Below the pieces are notes generated by a model. The model was given only the letters and a program-made list of their open reading frames with translations, was not told the DNA's origin and ran no database searches. From Prinsepia uniflora (taxonomy: Eukaryota; Streptophyta; Magnoliopsida; Rosales; Rosaceae): DNA of 64,000 bases. Positions 50,835 through 61,568 of this stretch are shown here, piece by piece. Both the position numbers and the translations under genes were made by a program. Location of the stretch: the NCBI GenBank assembly GCA_032719365.1, contig CM064873.1:43500332-43564331 (forward strand), given 5' to 3'. The first letter of the stretch is position 1. Every line of letters begins with the position of its first letter.

Positions 50835-53674
50835 TGTAACGACCCGTCCCGAATTCCTAGATTAGATTAGTGACTAATCACGATTAGTGAGGCTAATCCG
50901 TGATTAGTTGGGCGAAATCGGACGAACGATGCGAAATGACCGTTTTGCCCCTAATCGTGGCAAAACGTTGACTTTTCAATCAGCCGGTCAAATGGACTTT
51001 GATCGATGACCGTGACATAGTTCGTGACGTCACGAGTTCATAGACAGGTGGTACGTTCAATTCCGACATTCGAGGAGGAAGTTATGACATTCGGAAGTTT
51101 AGGGGCATTTTGGTAATTTTGGTTAAAAGGGTCCAAATGTTGACTTTTTGACAGGGAGGTCCGATGGCCGAGGGCCGAAGACCGTTACGTAGATGAGGAC
51201 GATACGAATCCATAGACAGGCGGCACGTCGAATTCGGACGTTCGACGGCGAAGTTACGGTTCACGGAAGTTCCCAGTTACTATTCACAATGGCACGTTTT
51301 ACGAGACAAAAAGTGCAGTTTTGTCTCTAGTGGGCCCAGCTTATTAGATAGCCAATGGATGAGTGACAAGTGTCACCCATCCACTGGCCAATCTCACACA
51401 TACATGCATACCATCCCTTCATCGATCATTCTTCATTTCAAACCCATTTTCCCGATCTCATTTCTCTCATCTGTGCAACCCAAACATCCAACCCTCACCC
51501 TATGATCATGACAGAGAGACCAGAGGGGGAGAGGAGGACCGGTGAAGCGTGGTGGCCGGCCAGGACGAAGCCACCGTGCACGGTGGAGACCCAAACCCGA
51601 ACGGGTACCCGGTTAGACCCAAATCTCCCATTTTGTCGATTTTTACATTATGGATAGTTTTGGTTGATTAGGGAATGTTTGTTAGATTGTTTAGGGTGTA
51701 TAGAGATGGTTTTGAACGGGGGTTGACGGCTGTGAAGCCTGGGGAAGGAATCGGAAAACGGGAGCCGTGGGGGGTTAATTTTTAGGGATCGATTTAGGGG
51801 GTTTTAGGTCATTTTGTTAATTGGGTTAGATAGGAAACTTGAAAATAGGAATTTAGAAATTGGAATGGAAGAAATCAGACCGAAAATGAGGGAGTAGGGA
51901 CGCTGAACCGGTTACGCCGGTTCAGCACAGTAACCAGACCGGTTCGCACCAGTCGCGGAGGTTGAAGACGGGTACTGTAGCGGCGCGTGAGGCCCATGCG
52001 CAGCCACTTCAGGCGGCGCGTACGGGCGCGTGGTGGAGAATTTTGGGATGTGTTCAACATGTGAAATCTTCTATTCGATGTAACGAACATTTTGGGACTG
52101 GTTTCGTGTCGATCGGACACCGTCTCGATATGTTTCGGGGCATCGGAAGGTTTAGGTTCGGGATTAAAAATAGTTAAAAATACGGAAAAATTAAGGGGCT
52201 TTGGTAGGAGGTTAATTAAGTAGTTAGTAACCTTCTATTACGATTTAGACAGGTTTGGGAGTCCCGGTGATGGTGATCGGCTCGGGGAGCCATATGGCAC
52301 GCAAATCGAGGCGGCAGCTCGGACGGTCTGTGAGTGGACCTTGTTTTCTAAATTAGTGCATGCATAAATGTTTATTATATGTTTTAAATGCTTGTTTGTA
52401 ATGCCATGGGTGCATTTGTATGTGGTTACGTATAAGCACGTATTTCGAGGTTTCGGCCTTATACGGTGCTTATACAGGTCTGTATTTCTGTATTGATTTA
52501 AATGAACTGGATTTGAATTTCAAAAGGATAAACTCGGGTATGAGACCCATTTGGTTTTTTCTCGGGCATATGACCTCAGATTCCGGGCACGGTGCCCAGC
52601 TGATGTCCTATGTTCGGGCACGAGACCCAGTCACTTTACGGCGTTGATTTCAGGTCAGGGAACCTTAAATGGATTCCCAGGTTCATGACGGTTTATGGGA
52701 ACCGGCATGAACCCTTGTTATGGTATCGTGGTTCATGACGGTTTATGGGAACCGGCATGAACCCTTGTTGGTTATTACGGTACATGACGGTTTATGGGAA
52801 CCAGCATGTTACCTTGGTTCTGGATATTATGGATCATGACGGTTCAGGGGAACCGGTCAGGAATGTTTATGTTATGCATATATATGTTCATCTACCTTCC
52901 TTTACATGTTCTACTATCTCCTCCGAGGAGGGTCGTTGGCCTGGGTGGACCCCGGAGTAGTCACGGAGCACCGACTGAGTGGAGTCACCCCCCAGTTGGG
53001 TTCCTTACTCTCAGGAAGGCTATGGTTACTATTACCTCGGGTAGGGTCAGTGGTCTGCGGACATTGACCTTGACTTTGAGAAGTCTCGGATTGAGACCCG
53101 GGTAGCACGCGCGTAGCTTTGGATACCGTGACATGATTGGTTGTGTGACTTATGTATGTATGTGATATAAATACGAGATATATAATATATGATATGTGGT
53201 GTGCACAGGTGTGCACAGGATTTGAGCAGTGGCTCGTGTACTTGGTTTCTTTATGGTTTGGGGCCGAGTCCCTTATGGATTTGGGCAGTGGCCCGTATGG
53301 TCGTTTTCATTGTGGTCCTTTCGACCTTGGTTTATATCTGCTTTGGGCTTAGTCCCACATATGGTTTGTTTTGGATAAATGGTTTTCGAATGCATGCATG
53401 CTTTTTAGTGGTGGGTACAAATCTCTTATGAAATGTTTTTATAAACTCTTTGTTTTGTCCACTCACAGTTTTTAATGTTTTGACTGCCCTTCAGGTTGAC
53501 ATTGGATGTGGACTGTAGCAGAGACCGAGATATCACATACCTCCTCCGGATCCTGGCGTACTCTGATAGCCCGGGAGGGCAAAGGTCGGAAATATCCCTT
53601 GTCTGACACTTCGTGTCAGACGGGAGCAGGGTCATCCCGCACTAATCCCGGGGGGATTGGGATGGGTCCTGTCA
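50835..53674 (+). repeat. Element H 5' LTR
   Basis: TGTAACGACCCGTCCC to GGGTCCTGTCA. It includes the 28-nt hairpin position (51995-52022, decayed at two stem sites), module arms 52329-52339 and 53457-53467, palindromes at 52357-52365 and 53390-53400, GGGC/GCCC hairpins (52535-52625, 53255-53355) and a 50-bp-period hairpin array (52680-52866). Confidence 0.95.
52680..52866. repeat. 50-bp-period hairpin array in element H 5' LTR
   Basis: Four units start near 52680, 52730, 52779 and 52831. Each has outer arms (GGTTCATG / CATGAACC in units 1 and 2) and inner arms (CGGTT / AACCG). In unit 3 the outer pair changes to GGTACATG / CATGTTACC, keeping most pairing. Confidence 0.88.
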
Positions 53675-53676
53675 AT

Positions 53677-53688
53677 GTGGTATCAGAG
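53677..53688 (+). other. Element H primer-binding site (initiator tRNA-Met type)
   Basis: TGGTATCAGAGC, two bases after the end of the 5' LTR. Confidence 0.93.
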
Positions 53689-54475
53689 CATAGGATTGCT
53701 CGTAGGATGCGCAGGTCGAGGATGTGATATTTCAATGGGCTACAGTTCGTGGTCATCCTGATGTTGAGGTGCCGGTACGATAGTTAGTAGGATTGGCATG
53801 CCTTGGTTCGGCATTTGATGTAGGGGTTGCCATAGTTCTGTCAGGATTGGCGGAGTGGGACCCTATGAATGGATGAACGTAAACAGTATTTTCGAGTTTT
53901 GATCGTGAGACGATTAGTTGGGATCGTCTTCCACGATGTCGTAGGATCGGTTCCGACGACTGATTCGATGTTGTGACCATTAGATGGTTGAATTATGTTC
54001 AGTTAAATGGATTTACTGCAGTCGGGGTTTTACTTATCGGTTAGACCGAGTTGGTTATCGTGCTACTTCAGCTGTGATGGACTGTTAGTGCAACTAAGGT
54101 CGTGGATGACCTGGTAGACGACATCGGTTTAGTCGAGTTACGACTGGTTAGAGTTCGGTTGGACAAGTTATCAGGGTTGGTACTTGTCGATGGAATCCCA
54201 GGTTTGGGATACAGAGTAGTTGGTACAGGCGGTTGATTCCGTTGGATGCGGAGTCTGGATATAGCGAGGTCTGGTAGTTAGGTCTGCACGAGTCTGTGGC
54301 AGGCACTACTACCGAGAGTGGTTGTGGCTGTGGTTGTTGGGAATCGAGGACGTTCAGGGGACGTTTCCTTTTCTCGTATGAGTTGTCAGGATGACTGTAC
54401 TCATAGTTGTTAGGTACGAGGGAGACTGAGTTTCACCAATACGAGTTGAGGTACGGGATCGTCGTTCGGTATGAG

Positions 54476-54832
54476 TGTCACGACCCGGCTCATCTAACAC
54501 AATATTGTCCGCTTTGGGCCCAGCCCTCACGGTTTTGTTTTCGGGAGCTCATGTGCAACTTCCCAGTAGGTCACCCATTATGGGATTGCACCAGCCTCAA
54601 CTCTCTTAACTTTGGGGTTCCAATCCCCCCCAAAGCCACTGAGCTCCCAAAAGGCCTTGTGTTAGATAGATACGTGCCCACACATATAAGGTACTTCAAC
54701 TTTCCCTCCCCGAGCGATGTGGGATCGTTCACCGATCTTACCTTTCCAAGCTCACGGGTCTTGCTCACCGTTCTTGCTTCTCAAGCTCACGGGTCTTGCT
54801 CACCGTTCTTGCTTCCAAGACCGGGTCTTACA
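54476..54832 (-). repeat. Cassandra 3' LTR
   Basis: Same length as the partner LTR. It has 5S-like box C (54558-54580) and box A (54603-54621) regions, and a doubled CTCACGGGTCTTGCTCACCG segment near 54752-54805. Confidence 0.88.
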
Positions 54833-54902
54833 ATCCACCCCCCTTGGGGCCCAGCGTCCTCGCTGGCACACTTCCGGTCGGGGTCCAGCTCTGATACCAT
54901 TT

Positions 54903-55259
54903 TGTCACGACCCGGCTCATCTAACACAATATTGTCCGCTTTGGGCCCAGCCCTCACGGTTTTGTTTTCGGGAGCTCATGTGCAACTTCCCAGAAGGTCA
55001 CCCATTATGGGATTGCACCAGGCTCAACTCGCTTAACTTTGGGGTTCCAATCCCCCCCAAAGCCACTGAGCACCCAAAAGGCCTTGTGTTAGATAGATAC
55101 GTGCCCACACATATAAGGTACTTCACCTTTCCCTCCCCGAGCGATGTGGGATCGTTCACCGATCTTACCTTTCCAAGCTCACGGGTCTTGCTCACCGTTC
55201 TTGATTCTCAAGCTCACGGGTCTTGCTCACCGTTCTTGCTTCCAAGACCGGGTCTTACA
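54903..55259 (-). repeat. Cassandra 5' LTR with 5S-like Pol III promoter
   Basis: On the minus strand, AATGGGTGACCTTCTGGGAA (within 54985-55007) matches the 5S rRNA box C region, and GGAACCCCAAAGTTAAGCG (55030-55048) matches the box A region, in 5S order and spacing. Pol III transcription is known for the family and is inferred here. Confidence 0.88.
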
Positions 55260-57274
55260 ATGAGTGGAGATCCAGGGTGGTCAGTTTTGCACACGGTGTG
55301 CTAGCGTTAGTACTGATGCTAGTGAGGATGCTTGTGTGCTGATGCTGACAGGTGATAGTGATGGTGCTGGTACTAGTGCTAGTGCTAGTGCTAGTGCTGG
55401 TGTCGGTGCCGGTGATTGCGACGACGATGAGTTACGGATCGGGATATGACTCCATCGAGTTACGTATGTGTTCGGTATCTGTGGTCCCAGAGTGGATCTC
55501 AGATAGAGCTAAATTGGTTAGGGGACACGTGGTTGATGTCCAGGTATGTTGTTTCCAATCTTGTTGGAACTTCGGAATCGCGAGAGGTTGCGATTGAGGT
55601 GAGGAGTGGAATGTGGGTTTTCCGCATTGGTATTGAGTATATCGACGTCGGGTGACTGAGATTCTCATCTTCTGTATGGTGTCAGACGATGTTGAATTAC
55701 GTGGCGTGGTGAGTGCAGCGTGTTTTGGTTGCATTCATGTAGGATGACTTTTGATGTCATTACCTTGGATCATCCTTGGTTTTCCTAGGTGGAATGACAA
55801 GGATTGATACGAGGTAATCAGTGAGAACCCACAGTCTCGGCGTGTCTCGTCGTTGACTGATCTGTTTAGATGTGGGAATTGGTTTAGGACTTTGGGTATT
55901 GCTATGGATCTGGATCGTGATCTTGATGATCCAGATAGGTGGAGAGTTTATTACTCTTACTGGGATGTTTGAGTTGAGGATGATGGGACTGAACTTCTTT
56001 TCGAGGTAAATCCCATATGGTTTACTACTCGCCTGAGTAGTTGTCCGATGAGTAGTTTTCCGACGTGGTCGGATATTGTCAGACCTAGTGTTGTGTTGAG
56101 GTTGGGATTGGCTTCCCTACGAAGTCAATCGATGGTAATAGGGTAATCGGTTGAGCAGGTAACCGAGAGGTTCAGTTTTGGTACGTCTCGGTAGATGTGA
56201 ACGAGATTTCAGGTTTTGGAATCAGATTTCTGGATGACGATTCAGGATGTGATTTTGGAACTTGAAAGAGGATTTCTGTATTTGGGTTTTGGAATCGGAT
56301 TCTGGGTGACGATTCAGGATTTGATTCTAGAGCTTGACTGTGGATTTTCTTTTTATGGATTTGAGTTCGGAATGGTTATTCCAAATGCTAGCTTACGGAA
56401 TAATGATTTTGAATTCGGATTTGGACATGGCTATGGATATGATTTCTGGGTTTGGATTCGGGATTTCTTACGAAATTGCGGATTCAGATTCGGATTTGGA
56501 AACGGATGATGGGTTGGAGTTTCGATTTGTCTGATACTGGATTGGACAAGTGAACTCCATAATTGAAACGTGATTGACTACGACCTGGATGGTTGTAGGC
56601 TGATCGATGGGTAGATGTACGTACCTTGTACGTTGTTCGAGGTACGATACTGGAGAGGCTGGTGGGGTCTGGTAGCGGTATTCTGGATATACCAGTGGTA
56701 TGTTGGTGAGCATATTGGTAGTCGGATTGGTTCTGATACCATCGGATTAGTTGAGGTCGTGGACTGGACATTGGATACTGTGCAGTGGGTCATGGTATTT
56801 TGATGGGTCTAGTTACACACAGGTCGAGTGCATGGTTGGTTAGTGTTCACTCATGGTTGAGTAAGTTGGTGGTTAGTGTAACCACAAGTGTATCGTGTTA
56901 GTCTTGACTGACGACTGTCAAGTGGTGACAGTTTGTCGAAGGTGTCAGCGTGGATCGTTGAGTGAGGTCTGGTGACTCCCAGTGGGAGCAGACGTCAGGA
57001 TAGATTGGTGAGTGAGAAAGGGAACCGTCGAGTTGTTGTGTCAACGAAAACGGTAGATTTGACAAGTGATGTCAATTTGGAGCATATGGCTACTGTCATT
57101 CGACGTGGTCGAGTGTAGTCGATACGACGTGAGTGTTAGGGGTACGTCTGGGTGCGGACGAGTACGTATTACTCTGGTTAGTGGGTGTACTAGTGTACAC
57201 GTGTTTTGAGGTTGATTCTACTTTCCACGGGATGGATGTGGAATCAGGATAGTTGGAGTTTCGAGAATGAAACT

Positions 57275-57348
57275 AATTAAGGAGGGAAGAACGGTTGGAT
57301 TTAGGTCGGTTGGAATTTCGAGGACGAAATTAATTAAGGAGGGAAGGT
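57275..57348 (+). other. Duplicated polypurine tract of element H
   Basis: AATTAAGGAGGGAAG occurs at 57275-57289 and again at 57333-57347, the second abutting the 3' LTR. Each is preceded by a TTTCGAG(A/G)A(T/C)GAAA block, so the whole unit of about 58 bp is tandemly duplicated. The distal copy is the one placed to prime the existing LTR. Confidence 0.85.
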
Positions 57349-60138
57349 TGTAACGACCCGTCCCAAATTCCTAGATTAGATTAGTGACTAATCATGATTA
57401 GTGAGGCTAATCCGTGATTAGTTGGGCGAAATCGGACGAACGATGCGAAATGATCGTTTTGTCCCTGATCGTGGCAAAACGTTGACTTTTCAATCGGGCA
57501 GTCAAATGGACTTTGACCGATGACCGTGACATAGTTCGTGACGTCACGAGTTCATAGACAGGTGGTACGTTCAATTCCGACATTCGAGGAGGAAGTTATG
57601 ACATTCGGAAGTTTAGGGGCATTTTGGTAATTTTGGTTAAAAGGGTCAAAATGTTGACTTTTTGACCGGGAGGTCCGATGGCCGAGGGTCGAAGACCGTT
57701 ACGTAGATGGGGACGTTACGAATCCATAAACAGGCGGCACGTCGAATTCGGACGTTCGACGACGAAGTTACGGTTCACGGAAGTTCCCAGTTACTATTCA
57801 CGATGGCACATTTTACGAGACAAAAAGTGCAGTTTTGTCTCTAGTGGGCCCGGCTTTTTAGATACCCAATGGATGAGTGACAAGTGTCACCCATCCACTG
57901 GCCAATCTCACACATACATGCATACCATCTCTTCATCGATCATTCTTCATTTCAAACCCATTTTCCCGATCTCATTTCTCTCATCTGTGCAACCCAAACA
58001 TCCAACCCTCACCCTATGATCATGACAGAGAGACCAGAGGGGGAGAGGAGGACCGGTGAAGCGTGGTGGCCGGCCAGGACGAAGCCACCGTGCACGGTGG
58101 AGACCCAACCCGAACGGGTACCCGGTTAGACCCAAATCTCCCATTTTGTCGATTTTTACATTATGGACAGTTTTGGTTGATTAGGGAATGTTTGTTAGAT
58201 TTTTTAGGGTGTATAGAGATGGTTTTGAACGGGGGTTGACGGCTGTGAAGCCTGGGGAAGGAATCGGAAAACGGGAGCCGTGGGGGGTTAATTTTTAGGG
58301 ATCGATTTAGGGGGTTTTAGGTCGTTTTGTTAATTGGGTTAGATAGGAAACTTGAAAATAGGAATTTAGAAATTGAAATGGAAGAAATCGGACCGAAAAT
58401 GAGGGAGTAGGGACGCTGAACCGGTTACGCCGGTTCAGCACAGTAACCGGACCGGTTCGCACCAGTCGCGGAGGTTGAAGACGGGTACTGTAGCGGCGCG
58501 TGAGGCCCACGCGCAGCCACTTCAGGCGGCGCGTGCGGGCGCGTGGGGGAGAATTTGGGGATGTGTTCAACATGTGAAATCTTCTATTCGATGTAACAAA
58601 CATTTTGGGACTGGTTTCGTGTCGATCGGACACCGTCTCGATATGTTTCGGGGCATCGGAAGGTTTAGGTTCGGGATTAAATATAGTTAAAAATACGGAA
58701 AAATTATGGGCTTTGGTAGGAGGTTAATTAAGTAGTTGGTAACCTTCTATTACGATTTGGACAGGTTTGGGAGTCCAGGTGATGGTGATCGGCTCGGGGA
58801 ACCGTCTGGCACGCAAATCGAGGCGGCAGCTCGGACGGTCTGTGAGTGGACCTTGTTTTCTAAATTGGTGCATGCATAAATGTTTATTATATGTTTTAAA
58901 TGCTTGTTTGTAATGCCATGGGTGCATTTGTATGTGGTTACGTATAAGCACGTATTTCGAGGTTTCGACCTTATACGGTGCTTATACGGGTCTGTATTTC
59001 TGTATTGATTTAAATGAACTGGATTTGAATTTCAAAAGGATAAACTCGGGTATGAGACCCATTTGGTTTTTTCTCGGGCATATGACCTCAGATTCCGGGC
59101 ACGGTGCCCAGCTGATGTCCTATGTTCGGGCACGAGACCTAGTCACTTTACGGCGTTGATTTCAGGTCAGGGAACCTTAAATGGATTCCCAGGTTCATGA
59201 CGGTTTATGGGAACCGGCATGAACCCTTGTTATGGTATCGTGGTTCATGACGGTTTATGGGAACCGGCATGAACCCTTGTTGGTTATTACGGTACATGAT
59301 GGTTTATGGGAACCAGCATGTTACCTTGGTTTTGGATATTATGGATCCTGACGGTTCAGGAGAACCGGTCATGAATGTTTATGTTATGTATATATATATG
59401 TTCATCTACCTTCCTTTACATGTTCTACTATCTCCTCCGGGGAGGGTCATTGGCCTGGGTGGACCCCGGAGTAGTCACGGAGCACCGACTGAGTGGAGTC
59501 ACCCCCCAGTTGGGTTCCTTACTCTCAGGAAGGCTATGGTTACTATTACCTCGGGTAGGGTCAGTGGTCTGCGGACATTGACCTTGACTTTGAGAAGACT
59601 CGGATTGAGACCCGGGTAGCACGCGCGTAGCTTTGGATACTGTGACAGGATTGGTTGTGTGACTTATGTATGTATGTGATATAAATACGAGATATATAAT
59701 ATATGATATGTGGTGTGCACAGGTGTGCACAGGATTTGAGCAGTGGCTCGTGTACTTGGTTTCTTTATGGTTTGGGGCCGAGTCCCTTATGGATTTGGGC
59801 AATGGCCCGTATGGTCCTTTTCATTGTGGTCCCTTCGACCTTGGTTTATATCTGCTTTGGGCTTAGTCCCACATATGGTTTGTTTTGGATAAATGGTTTT
59901 CGAATGCATGCATGCATGCTTTTTAGTGGAGGGTACAAATCTCTTATGAAATGTTTTTATAAACTCTTTGTTTTGTCCACTCACAGTTTTTAATGTTTTG
60001 ACTGCCCTTCAGGTTGACATTGGATGTGGACTGTAGCAGAGACCGAGATATCACATACCTCCTCCAGATCCTGGCGTACTCAGACGGGAGCAGGGTCATC
60101 CCGCACTAATCCCGGAGGGATTGGGATGGGTCCTGTCA
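57349..60138 (+). repeat. Element H 3' LTR
   Basis: Matches the 5' LTR throughout. It includes the intact 28-nt hairpin (58508-58535), module arms 58841-58851 and 59975-59985, and the four-unit hairpin array (about 59192-59377). Relative to the 5' LTR it lacks about 44 bp equivalent to 53574-53617. Confidence 0.95.
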
Positions 60139-61568
60139 AATGACCCCTCGCAGGTAATGCCCTGTGACTACTCCAGGATACTACGAGACGTCTGGAGGAG
60201 ACAACCCGCCACTCCAGCATACTACGGGACGTCTGGAGGGCATCCGTTCATGAGGATGGTAATACGGAAAACCGTTTCATAATTCATTTCAAAACCGTTC
60301 AAAGGGCCACACCCTGGTTTTCCATAAACCATCGTAAATCCAAATATGGGTCCCTGACCCAAAATCATGTTTATAAACCATAATTGGGCCTCATGCCCAA
60401 TATCATAACTAACTGGGCCTCAAGCCCGAACTCGTAAACCAATGGGGCCCCCAGCCCGATCGTATACTCAAATAGGCCTCCAGCCCAATTTCTCATCAAA
60501 TCAAATGGACACTAAGTTCGATGATTTCCAATGAAATGCGTCTCATGCCCAATTCCATGTTTCTAAATCCCAAAACCTTTCCATAAAACCATCATAGAAA
60601 TACTAGCATGTATAAGCACGACATAAAACCATAATTCCCAAAATACATACATACTAAAACACCACAATAAAATGCACTCATGGCATCACAAAACATGTAT
60701 TTAAACTCATATAACATTTATGAATGCATCAATTTAGAAAACAAGGTCCACTCACAGACCGTCCGAAGCTGCGCATCGATGCGCGTGCCAAATGCCTCTC
60801 CTGGGCCAATCACCGTCTCCAGGGCTCCCGAACCTGCCCAAATCATAATATAGGGTTTCTAAATACTTAATTAACCCCTCATTAAATCCCCGTAATTTTT
60901 CCGAATTTTTAACTATTTTTAAATCGATCCTAAACCTTCGGACATTTCGAACTATATCGAAACGATGTCCGTTCGACTCGAAACCAGTCTCAAAATGTTC
61001 ATTACATCGAATAGATGAAATTACATGTTGGAACGTTCCCCATAATCTCCCCTACGTTCCCTCACGCGCAACCCATAAGGGTTGCGCGTGGGAGCCACGC
61101 GCCGAGCACTATGCAGTCGTCTTCAACCCTGAGACAGACCGGTCCGAACTGGTTTTCTACGCGACCGGTCCAACCGAACCAGCGTGGCCAGTTCAGGCCA
61201 TTTTCTCACTTGATTTTTGTCCGTTTTCTTCCAATCCAATCCCAAACTCTATGTTTCTTCATTTCCTATCATTCCATCGATTTAAAACCATGAAAAACCA
61301 CTCCAAACCTACCCGTTCAAAACACCCATTCACGTTCCAGTTTTTACGTTTATCCCCTAGGCCTTTCAACCTTCTTCCACCATCCAAAACTATCCATTAG
61401 ACATCATACCAATCCCCTAAACCCATCCAAATCAACAGATAACATCCTAAACATCTAAATCAAAAGTTCGAACATTGAACTTTAAACTGTACCTGTGCGA
61501 TTTTGCCTTCCCTCCGCCATCCACAGCGGTCCTGCCACCCTCTCATCATCATTGTCTCAGTCTCAGCC

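Larger units (their letters stand above)
54476..55259 (-). mobile_element. Cassandra-type TRIM, complete
   Basis: 784 bp with two 357-bp LTRs (54476-54832, 54903-55259), a 70-bp interior and exact ATGAG target duplications (54471-54475, 55260-55264). The interior carries, in minus orientation, an initiator-Met primer site (GCTCTGATACCA, 54888-54899) and a purine tract (54833-54849), so the right-hand LTR is the 5' LTR. The LTRs contain 5S rRNA-derived promoter sequence, the hallmark of Cassandra. About half a dozen substitutions separate the LTRs. It has no coding capacity. Confidence 0.93.
53689..57331 (+). mobile_element. Element H non-coding interior
   Basis: No recognisable Gag, protease, RT or integrase domain survives in any frame. 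A GTGCTA-type minisatellite lies at about 55365-55410. The antisense Cassandra TRIM sits at 54476-55259. The interior is homologous in reverse to 9255-11922, so at least two copies of this family are present. Confidence 0.8.
50835..60138 (+). mobile_element. Complete LARD-like non-autonomous gypsy retrotransposon (element H)
   Basis: 9,304 bp with 5' LTR 50835-53674 (2,840 bp), 3' LTR 57349-60138 (2,790 bp), primer site 53677-53688, polypurine tract 57332-57348, and exact AATGA target duplications at 50830-50834 and 60139-60143. The interior (3,674 bp, about 2.9 kb without the nested TRIM) has no gag-pol frame, only a possible protease echo near 55750-55790 (FDVI then LDHPW). LTR size, interior size and absence of coding capacity fit large retrotransposon derivatives, which depend on an autonomous partner's proteins. 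Confidence 0.93.
50081..61568 (-). mobile_element. Gypsy LTR G, split by element H and cut by LTR I
   Basis: On the minus strand its 3' end is at 50081 (GGACGAGTCCTGGCA). The part 50081-50829 carries the arm TGTGAGTGGAC (50290-50300), a palindrome (50363-50374) and GGGNCTCAGCCC-type hairpins (50399-50600). After element H and its AATGA duplication it resumes at 60144 with more hairpins (60355-60555), the second arm (60746-60756) and a perfect 12-bp-arm 28-nt hairpin (61063-61090). LTR I interrupts it at 61569 before its 5' end is reached. Confidence 0.85.

Noticed and set aside
52794..53216. Paired open frames repeated at 59257-59802
   Set aside because: Duplicates caused by the two LTRs of element H; no domain, and the frames lie in hairpin and repeat sequence.
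54407..55304. Open frames of 195-209 codons on the plus strand
   Set aside because: They run through the antisense Cassandra LTRs; the two similar proteins simply reflect the two LTR copies.
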